Made by a program: the position numbers and the translations under genes. DNA of 64,000 nucleotides from positions 1 through 64,000 of the forward strand of contig FOAY01000011.1 of NCBI GenBank assembly GCA_900109485.1. The letters are read 5' to 3'. Source of the stretch: Kosakonia sacchari. GTDB lineage: Bacteria; Pseudomonadota; Gammaproteobacteria; Enterobacterales; Enterobacteriaceae. This document shows, piece after piece, positions 56,918-64,000 of the stretch; position 1 is the stretch's first letter, and each line of letters opens with the position of its first letter. The notes under the pieces were generated by a model, which had not been told where the DNA came from, did not search any database, and saw nothing but the letters and a program-made list of their open reading frames with translations.

Positions 56918-58153
56918 ATGAAACGCAGTTTCACTTTTCGCCGCACGCTTGTTGCGGTTGTGGTTATCGCAGCGGCAGGTGCCGCGTGGTACCACTTTAG
57001 CCATCAAGAGGCTACACCTTCTTCTTCCGCCACCGGGCACACGCAGCGTCAGGCTGGCGGTGGTCGCCACGGCATGCGCGGCGGCGCGCTACCGCCGGTA
57101 CAGGCTGCCACAGCGACCCGCGAATCCGTTCCGCGTTATCTCTCTGGTCTCGGTACGATTACGGCAACCAATACCGTGACCGTTCGCAGCCGCGTTTCCG
57201 GCCAACTGATGGCGCTCCACTTCCAGGAAGGGCAACAGGTTAACGCCGGCGATCTGCTGGCTGAAATCGACCCCAGCGAATTTAAAGTGGCACTGGCGCA
57301 GGCGCAGGGGCAACTGGCAAAAGATAAAGCCACGCTGGCGAATGCGCGCCGCGATCTGGCCCGCTACCAGCAACTGGCGAAAACCAGTCTCGTCTCCCGT
57401 CAGGATCTCGATACCCAGCAGGCGCTGGTAACGGAATCTGCAGGCACCGTCAAAGCCGATGAAGCCTCAGTCGCCAGCGCCCAGTTGCAACTGGACTGGA
57501 GCCGCATCACGGCGCCCATCTCCGGGCGCGTTGGCTTAAAACAGGTGGATATTGGCAACCAGATCAGCAGCAGCGACACCACCGGCATTGTGGTGCTGAC
57601 GCAAACCCACCCGATTGACCTCGTCTTTACCCTGCCGGAAAGCGAAATCGCCACCGTGGTGCAGGCGCAAAAAGCTGGCCAACCACTGGTAGTGGAAGCC
57701 TGGGATCGCACTAACAAACAGAAACTGAGCAGCGGTTCTCTGCTCAGTCTTGATAACCAGATCGATGCCACCACCGGCACAATTAAGCTGAAAGCACGCT
57801 TTAATAATCAGGACGACGCGCTGTTCCCCAACCAGTTCGTCAATGCGCGCATGCTGGTCGCCACGCAACAAGATGCCGTTGTGATCCCTGCCGCCGCGCT
57901 GCAAATGGGTAATGAAGGCAACTTTGTCTGGGTGGTGAATGAGAATAGCCAGGTCAGCAAACATATCGTTACGCCGGGTATTCAGGACAGCCAGAAAGTG
58001 GTGATTGCCGCCGGGCTGTCGGCGGGCGATCGCGTGGTGACGGACGGTATCGACCGTCTCACCGAAGGAGCCAAAGTGGAAGTAGTGGATGCGCAAAGCG
58101 CCCAGCAGATGCCCGCAAAACGTGAGCATCCGGCGAAAGGAGCGCACTCCTGA
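56918..58153 (+). CDS. mdtA: Multidrug efflux adaptor MdtA
   Basis: Periplasmic membrane-fusion protein joining the MdtBC pump to TolC. The 411 residues (415 in E. coli) have an N-terminal membrane anchor ([17 protein letters not shown]), a glycine/arginine-rich linker, and the biotinyl/lipoyl and coiled-coil hairpin regions around [17 protein letters not shown] and [20 protein letters not shown], then LVFTLPESE and [12 protein letters not shown] in the beta-barrel part. It overlaps mdtB by one base. The pump exports bile salts, novobiocin and other compounds in E. coli. Confidence 0.96.
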   Translation: MKRSFTFRRTLVAVVVIAAAGAAWYHFSHQEATPSSSATGHTQRQAGGGRHGMRGGALPPVQAATATRESVPRYLSGLGTITATNTVTVRSRVSGQLMALHFQEGQQVNAGDLLAEIDPSEFKVALAQAQGQLAKDKATLANARRDLARYQQLAKTSLVSRQDLDTQQALVTESAGTVKADEASVASAQLQLDWSRITAPISGRVGLKQVDIGNQISSSDTTGIVVLTQTHPIDLVFTLPESEIATVVQAQKAGQPLVVEAWDRTNKQKLSSGSLLSLDNQIDATTGTIKLKARFNNQDDALFPNQFVNARMLVATQQDAVVIPAAALQMGNEGNFVWVVNENSQVSKHIVTPGIQDSQKVVIAAGLSAGDRVVTDGIDRLTEGAKVEVVDAQSAQQMPAKREHPAKGAHS

Positions 58154-61100
58154 TGCAGTTGCTACCGCCAGGCCGGACGGGAGGTCCTTCCCGTCTGTTT
58201 ATCTTGCGCCCGGTCGCCACCACCTTATTGATGGTGGCGATTCTGCTTGCCGGGGTCATCGGCTACCGTTTTCTTCCCGTCTCGGCGCTGCCGGAAGTCG
58301 ATTATCCCACTATCCAGGTTGTCACCCTTTACCCCGGCGCCAGCCCGGATGTGGTGACGTCGGCGATTACCGCGCCGCTCGAACGCCAGTTTGGCCAGAT
58401 GTCGGGCTTAAAACAGATGTCGTCGCAAAGCTCCGGCGGCGCATCGGTGGTGACGTTGCAGTTCCAGCTCACATTGCCGCTGGATGTTGCCGAGCAGGAA
58501 GTGCAGGCAGCGATGAACGCGGCCAACAGCCTGCTCCCTTCCGATCTGCCTAACCCGCCGGTTTACAGCAAAGTTAACCCGGCCGATCCGCCGATCATGA
58601 CGCTGGCCGTCACCTCTTCCGCCATGCCGATGACGCAGGTGGAAGATATGGTCGAAACGCGCGTCGCGCAGAAAATTTCGCAGGTTTCCGGCGTTGGTCT
58701 GGTCACGCTTTCCGGCGGCCAGCGCCCTGCAGTGCGCGTCAAACTTAACGCGCAGGCCATCGCCGCGCTGGGGTTGACCAGCGAAAACATTCGCACCGCC
58801 ATCGACAATGCCAACGTTAACTCGGCAAAAGGGAGCCTCGATGGCCCAACGCGCGCCGTCACGCTCTCCGCCAACGATCAGATGCAGTCCGCCGAAGAGT
58901 ACCGCCAGTTGATTGTCGCTTACCAGAACGGTGCGCCCATTCGCCTGGGCGATGTGGCAACCGTGGAACAGGGCGCGGAAAATAGCTGGCTTGGCGCATG
59001 GGCGAATAAGCAACAGGCGATTGTGATGAACGTCCAGCGTCAGCCTGGTGCCAACATCATTGATACCGCCGACAACATTCGTACTCTGCTGCCGCAGTTA
59101 ACGGAGAGCCTGCCGAAATCGGTCACGGTGAAGGTGCTCTCCGATCGCACCAACAACATCCGCGCTTCGGTCAGCGATACGCAGTTCGAACTGATGCTGG
59201 CTATCGCGCTGGTGGTGATGATTATCTACCTGTTTTTACGCAATATTCCGGCAACTATTATTCCTGGCGTAGCCGTACCGCTGTCGCTTATCGGCACCTT
59301 TGCGGTGATGGTGTTCCTCGATTTCTCAATCAATAACCTGACGCTGATGGCGCTGACCATCGCCACCGGCTTTGTGGTGGATGACGCGATTGTGGTGATT
59401 GAGAACATCTCGCGCTATATCGAAAAAGGGGAAAAACCGCTGGCGGCGGCGCTGAAAGGCGCAGGCGAGATCGGCTTTACCATTATCTCCCTTACCTTCT
59501 CGCTGATTGCCGTGCTGATCCCGCTGCTGTTTATGGGCGATATTGTCGGGCGCCTGTTCCGCGAGTTCGCCGTCACGCTGGCGGTGGCAATCCTGATCTC
59601 GGCTGTGGTTTCACTAACGCTGACGCCGATGATGTGCGCGCGCATGCTGAGCGCTGAATCCCTGCGCAAGCAGAACCGTTTTTCCCGCGCTTCGGAGCGT
59701 TTTTTTGAGCGCGTGATTGCAGGCTACGGCCACCTGCTGGCGAAAGTGCTTAACCACCCGTGGCTGACGCTCAGCGTGGCGATAGGCACGCTGCTACTGT
59801 CGGTGGCGCTGTGGGTTTTCATCCCAAAAGGCTTCTTCCCGGTACAGGACAACGGCATCATTCAGGGTACGCTCCAGGCGCCGCAGTCGGCATCGTTTGC
59901 CAGCATGGCGCAGCGCCAGCGGCAGGTTGCCGACGTTATTCTGCAGGATCCGGCGGTGGAAAGCCTGACCTCGTTTGTTGGCGTCGATGGCACCAACCCG
60001 TCGCTGAACAGCGCCCGTCTGCAAATCAACCTTAAGCCGCTGGATGAGCGCGACGACCGCGTACAGACAGTGATTGCGCGCCTGCAACAGGCGGCGGCAA
60101 AAGTGCCCGGCGTGGCGCTCTATCTGCAACCGACGCAGGATCTGACCATCGACACCACGGTCAGCCGCACCCAGTACCAGTTTACCTTGCAGGCAAACTC
60201 GCTGGACGCGCTGAGCACCTGGGTGCCGCAACTGATCGCTAAACTGGAAGCGCTGCCGCAGCTTGCTGATGTCAGCAGCGACTGGCAGGACAAAGGGCTG
60301 GTGGCGTATGTCAACGTTGACCGCAGCACCGCCAGCCGTCTTGGTATCACCATGTCGGATGTTGATAACGCGCTGTATAACGCCTTCGGTCAGCGGCTGA
60401 TCTCCACCATCTATACCCAGTCAAACCAGTATCGCGTGGTGCTGGAACACGACACCACGCAAACGCCGGGGCTGGCGGCGCTGGAGAATATCCGTCTGGC
60501 CAGCAGCAGCGGCGGCGTGGTGCCGTTATCCTCGATTGCCAAAGTGGAACAACGCTTTGCGCCGCTGAGTATTAACCACCTCGATCAATTCCCCTCCACC
60601 ACCATTTCTTTTAATGTGGCGAGCGGCTATTCGCTGGGCGATGCGGTGCAGGCGATCACCGACAGCGAAAAAACCCTCAATTTCCCGACCGATATCCGCA
60701 CCGAGTTCCAGGGCAGCACGCTGGCGTTCCAGTCTGCGCTTGGCAGCACGGTCTGGCTGATCGTCGCAGCGGTGGCGGCAATGTATATCGTGCTCGGCGT
60801 GCTGTATGAGAGTTTTATTCACCCGGTCACTATTCTCTCGACGCTGCCGACCGCGGGCGTTGGCGCACTGCTGGCGCTGATGATTTCCGGCAGTGAGCTG
60901 GATGTGATCGCCATTATCGGCATCATTCTGCTGATTGGTATCGTCAAGAAAAACGCCATCATGATGATCGACTTCGCTCTCGCCGCCGAACGCGAAGAGG
61001 GGATGGCACCGCGCGAGGCGATTTTCCAGGCCTGCCTGCTGCGTTTTCGCCCGATCCTGATGACCACGCTGGCGGCCCTGCTCGGTGCGCTGCCGCTGAT

Positions 61101-61275
61101 GCTCAGCACCGGCGTGGGCGCAGAGCTGCGCCGCCCGCTGGGTATCGGCATGGTGGGCGGTCTGCTGGTCAGCCAGGTGCTGACGCTGTTTACCACGCCG
61201 GTGATTTATCTGCTGTTCGACCGCCTGTCGCTGGCCGTAAAACAGCTCTTCCCGCGCCGTGAAGAGGAGGCGTAA
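58153..61275 (+). CDS. mdtB: RND multidrug efflux pump subunit MdtB
   Basis: One of two inner-membrane RND proteins that form the MdtB2C heterotrimer, driven by protons. The 1040 residues equal E. coli Mdt[29 protein letters not shown] is the first helix, and [17 protein letters not shown] in the fourth helix holds the conserved aspartates of the proton relay (DDA). The second half repeats the fold ([39 protein letters not shown]). It runs directly into mdtC. Confidence 0.98.
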   Translation: MQLLPPGRTGGPSRLFILRPVATTLLMVAILLAGVIGYRFLPVSALPEVDYPTIQVVTLYPGASPDVVTSAITAPLERQFGQMSGLKQMSSQSSGGASVVTLQFQLTLPLDVAEQEVQAAMNAANSLLPSDLPNPPVYSKVNPADPPIMTLAVTSSAMPMTQVEDMVETRVAQKISQVSGVGLVTLSGGQRPAVRVKLNAQAIAALGLTSENIRTAIDNANVNSAKGSLDGPTRAVTLSANDQMQSAEEYRQLIVAYQNGAPIRLGDVATVEQGAENSWLGAWANKQQAIVMNVQRQPGANIIDTADNIRTLLPQLTESLPKSVTVKVLSDRTNNIRASVSDTQFELMLAIALVVMIIYLFLRNIPATIIPGVAVPLSLIGTFAVMVFLDFSINNLTLMALTIATGFVVDDAIVVIENISRYIEKGEKPLAAALKGAGEIGFTIISLTFSLIAVLIPLLFMGDIVGRLFREFAVTLAVAILISAVVSLTLTPMMCARMLSAESLRKQNRFSRASERFFERVIAGYGHLLAKVLNHPWLTLSVAIGTLLLSVALWVFIPKGFFPVQDNGIIQGTLQAPQSASFASMAQRQRQVADVILQDPAVESLTSFVGVDGTNPSLNSARLQINLKPLDERDDRVQTVIARLQQAAAKVPGVALYLQPTQDLTIDTTVSRTQYQFTLQANSLDALSTWVPQLIAKLEALPQLADVSSDWQDKGLVAYVNVDRSTASRLGITMSDVDNALYNAFGQRLISTIYTQSNQYRVVLEHDTTQTPGLAALENIRLASSSGGVVPLSSIAKVEQRFAPLSINHLDQFPSTTISFNVASGYSLGDAVQAITDSEKTLNFPTDIRTEFQGSTLAFQSALGSTVWLIVAAVAAMYIVLGVLYESFIHPVTILSTLPTAGVGALLALMISGSELDVIAIIGIILLIGIVKKNAIMMIDFALAAEREEGMAPREAIFQACLLRFRPILMTTLAALLGALPLMLSTGVGAELRRPLGIGMVGGLLVSQVLTLFTTPVIYLLFDRLSLAVKQLFPRREEEA

Positions 61276-64000
61276 GTGAAGTTTTTCGCCCTCTTCATTT
61301 ACCGCCCGGTGGCGACGATTTTGATTTCGCTGGCGATAACGCTGTGCGGCATCCTCGGCTTCCGGCTGCTGCCGGTGGCCCCGCTGCCGCAGGTCGATTA
61401 TCCGGTGATCATGATCAGCGCCTCGCTGCCTGGCGCCTCGCCGGAGACGATGGCGTCGTCGGTCGCTACGCCGCTGGAGCGCTCGCTGGGGCGGATTGCC
61501 GGGGTCAGCGAAATGACCTCCTCCAGCTCGCTGGGCAGTACGCGCATCATTTTAGAGTTTAATTTTGACCGCGATATCAACGGCGCCGCGCGCGATGTGC
61601 AGGCGGCGATCAACGCGGCGCAAAGCCTGCTGCCAAGCGGTATGCCGAGCCGTCCTACCTATCGCAAAGCGAACCCGTCGGACGCACCGATCATGATCCT
61701 GACGCTGACCTCGGATACCTATTCGCAGGGCCAGTTATACGATTTTGCCTCGACGCAACTAGCACAAACCATCTCGCAGATCGACGGCGTCGGCGATGTT
61801 GATGTCGGCGGAAGTTCGCTGCCCGCGGTGCGCGTCGATCTCAACCCGCAGGCGCTGTTTAATCAGGGCGTGTCACTCGATGCCGTGCGTACCGCCATCA
61901 GCAGCGCCAACGTCCGTCGCCCGCAGGGCGCGGTGGATGACGGCGCACAACGCTGGCAGGTGCAAACGAATGATGAGCTGAAAACGGCGGCCGAATACCA
62001 GCCGCTGATCATTCATTACAACAACGGCGCAGCGGTACGTTTAAGCGATGTCGCCACGGTCAGCGACTCGGTGCAGGATGTGCGCAATGCCGGGATGACC
62101 AACGCAAAGCCGGCGATTTTGCTGATGATCCGCAAGCTGCCGGAAGCCAATATTATTCAGACGGTGGATAGCATCCGCGCCCGCCTGCCGGAATTACAGA
62201 AAACCATTCCTGCCGCTATCGATCTGCAAATCGCCCAGGATCGTTCGCCGACCATTCGCGCCTCGCTGGCGGAAGTGGAGCAGACACTGGTGATCTCGGT
62301 GGCGCTGGTGATCCTGGTGGTGTTTTTGTTTTTGCGCTCCGGGCGCGCGACGCTTATCCCGGCGGTCGCGGTGCCGGTTTCGCTGATCGGCACCTTTGCC
62401 GCAATGTACCTGTGCGGTTTTAGCCTGAATAACCTGTCGCTGATGGCGCTGACTATCGCCACCGGCTTTGTCGTTGATGATGCCATTGTGGTGCTGGAAA
62501 ACATCTCCCGCCATCTTGAAGCGGGCGTGAAACCGTTGCAGGCGGCATTGCAGGGGACGCGGGAAGTCGGTTTTACCGTGCTGTCGATGAGCCTGTCGCT
62601 GGTAGCGGTGTTCCTGCCGCTGCTGCTGATGGCCGGTCTGCCGGGCAGGCTATTGCGCGAGTTTGCCGTCACGCTGTCGGTGGCGATTGGCATCTCGCTG
62701 GTTATCTCGCTGACGCTGACGCCGATGATGTGCGGCTGGCTGCTGAAGCGCCATAAACCGCGCGAACGCACGCGGGAAAGAGGCGTTGGCCGTTTGCTGA
62801 TTGCGCTCCAGCAGCAGTACGCCCGTTCGTTGAAATGGGTGCTGAACCACGCCCGGCTGGTGGGTCTGGTGCTGCTTGGCACCATCGCGTTGAATGTCTG
62901 GCTCTATATCTCGATTCCGAAAACCTTCTTCCCGGAGCAGGACACCGGCGTGCTGATGGGCGGCATTCAGGCGGATCAAAGCATCTCCTTCCAGGCGATG
63001 CGCGGTAAGTTGCAGGATTTTATGAAAATCATCCGTGACGATCCGGCGGTGAATAATGTCACCGGTTTTACCGGCGGCTCGCGCGTGAACAGCGGCATGA
63101 TGTTTATCACCCTCAAATCCCGCCATATTCGTCATGAAACGGCGCAGCAGGTGATTGACCGGTTGCGCGTTAAACTGGCGAAAGAGCCAGGCGCAAGCCT
63201 GTTTTTGATGGCCGTACAAGATATTCGCGTTGGCGGACGGCAGGCCAATGCCAGCTACCAGTTCGCCCTGTTGTCGGACGATCTCAGCGCCCTGCGCGAG
63301 TGGGAGCCGAAGATCCGTAAAGCGCTGGCGGCGCTGCCGCAACTGGCAGACGTCAACTCAGACCAGCAGGACAACGGCGCGGAGATGAATCTGGTTTACG
63401 ATCGCGAAACGATGTCGCGGCTGGGCATCAGCGTTGAAGCGGCCAACAGCCTGCTGAATAACGCCTTCGGCCAGCGGCAGATCTCCACTATTTATCAACC
63501 GCTTAACCAGTACAAAGTGGTGATGGAAGTCGATCCCCGCTATACCCAGGACGTGAGCGCGCTGGACAAGATGTATGTGATCAACAACGAAGGCCAGTCG
63601 ATTCCGCTCTCTTACTTTGCCCACTGGCAACCGGCGAATGCGCCGCTGTCGGTGAACCATCAGGGGCTGTCGGCGGCCTCGACCATCGCCTTTAACCTGC
63701 CGACAGGCACGTCGCTGTCGGAAGCCAGCGACGCCATCGATCGTGCGATGACGCAACTTGGCGTCCCTTCAAGCGTGCGCGGCAGTTTCGCCGGTACAGC
63801 GCAGGTCTTCCAGGAGACGATGAATTCACAGGTGATCCTGATCCTGGCCGCGATTGCCACGGTCTATATCGTGCTGGGGATCCTCTACGAGAGCTACGTC
63901 CACCCACTGACCATTCTCTCCACGTTGCCCTCGGCGGGCGTCGGCGCGCTGCTGGCGCTGGAGCTGTTTGGCGCGCCGTTTAGCCTGATCGCACTGATTG
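61276..64000 (+). CDS. mdtC: RND multidrug efflux pump subunit MdtC (partial)
   Basis: The 908 visible codons cover most of an RND protein (1025 residues in E. coli) and stay open to the right edge. It starts with GTG immediately after the mdtB stop, with GAGGAGG upstream: [44 protein letters not shown] carries the proton-relay aspartates, and [29 protein letters not shown] is near the edge. In E. coli mdtD-baeS-baeR follow, probably also here. Confidence 0.97.
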   Translation, partial: MKFFALFIYRPVATILISLAITLCGILGFRLLPVAPLPQVDYPVIMISASLPGASPETMASSVATPLERSLGRIAGVSEMTSSSSLGSTRIILEFNFDRDINGAARDVQAAINAAQSLLPSGMPSRPTYRKANPSDAPIMILTLTSDTYSQGQLYDFASTQLAQTISQIDGVGDVDVGGSSLPAVRVDLNPQALFNQGVSLDAVRTAISSANVRRPQGAVDDGAQRWQVQTNDELKTAAEYQPLIIHYNNGAAVRLSDVATVSDSVQDVRNAGMTNAKPAILLMIRKLPEANIIQTVDSIRARLPELQKTIPAAIDLQIAQDRSPTIRASLAEVEQTLVISVALVILVVFLFLRSGRATLIPAVAVPVSLIGTFAAMYLCGFSLNNLSLMALTIATGFVVDDAIVVLENISRHLEAGVKPLQAALQGTREVGFTVLSMSLSLVAVFLPLLLMAGLPGRLLREFAVTLSVAIGISLVISLTLTPMMCGWLLKRHKPRERTRERGVGRLLIALQQQYARSLKWVLNHARLVGLVLLGTIALNVWLYISIPKTFFPEQDTGVLMGGIQADQSISFQAMRGKLQDFMKIIRDDPAVNNVTGFTGGSRVNSGMMFITLKSRHIRHETAQQVIDRLRVKLAKEPGASLFLMAVQDIRVGGRQANASYQFALLSDDLSALREWEPKIRKALAALPQLADVNSDQQDNGAEMNLVYDRETMSRLGISVEAANSLLNNAFGQRQISTIYQPLNQYKVVMEVDPRYTQDVSALDKMYVINNEGQSIPLSYFAHWQPANAPLSVNHQGLSAASTIAFNLPTGTSLSEASDAIDRAMTQLGVPSSVRGSFAGTAQVFQETMNSQVILILAAIATVYIVLGILYESYVHPLTILSTLPSAGVGALLALELFGAPFSLIALI

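Overview
The window is chromosomal DNA of an Enterobacteriaceae member. Gene order and protein sequences are close to Escherichia coli throughout, but the proteins differ enough (and an extra regulator/Nudix pair sits between yegH and asmA) that it is more likely a relative of the Enterobacter/Kosakonia/Klebsiella type. The species cannot be fixed by eye. It is the cell-surface polysaccharide region of the chromosome plus the housekeeping block next to it.

Layout, left to right: an IS200/IS605-type transposase gene runs off the left edge (1 to about 330). Then, all on the minus strand and so transcribed right to left: ugd and gnd (374-3212); the dTDP-rhamnose genes rfbC, rfbD, rfbA, rfbB (3356-6800); an AT-rich block of five glycosyltransferase genes, the initiating transferase wbaP, a MurJ-like flippase and a Wzy-type polymerase (6942-16957); a first manB-manC pair (16984-19773); galF (20025-20924); and the complete colanic acid operon wza-wzb-wzc-wcaABCDEF-gmd-fcl-gmm-wcaI-manC-manB-wcaJ-wzxC-wcaKLM (43765 down to 21111). 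To the right are yegH (+), a DeoR-family regulator (-) divergent from a NudK-like Nudix hydrolase (+), asmA, dcd and udk (-), dgcE (+), alkA (-), yegD (+), and mdtA, mdtB, mdtC (+). mdtC is cut by the right edge.

Two long polysaccharide operons share one control logic. Each has a JUMPstart/ops element (19820-19856 and 43945-43979), identical over 23 bases, so the antiterminator RfaH is expected to act on both. A candidate RcsAB box and promoter lie about 500 bases upstream of wza. The O-antigen cluster makes GDP-mannose (manC, manB) and dTDP-rhamnose (rfbBADC), starts the unit on undecaprenyl phosphate with WbaP (galactose-1-phosphate in the Salmonella homologue), and would export and polymerise it with the MurJ-like protein and Wzy. 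The colanic acid operon makes GDP-fucose from GDP-mannose (gmd, fcl), starts with WcaJ, flips with WzxC and exports through Wza-Wzc-Wzb. Two Nudix enzymes probably acting on GDP-mannose (Gmm and the NudK-like protein) lie within 15 kb of each other.

Points worth a second look are the MurJ-family flippase in a Wzy-type cluster, the helically phased TGCACG repeats between the DeoR regulator and the nudK-like gene, palindromes at three internal junctions of the colanic acid operon, palindromes upstream of yegH and between udk and dgcE, and the IS200-like insertion against the ugd terminator. No CRISPR array, tRNA, rRNA, prophage or clearly new multi-gene system was seen.
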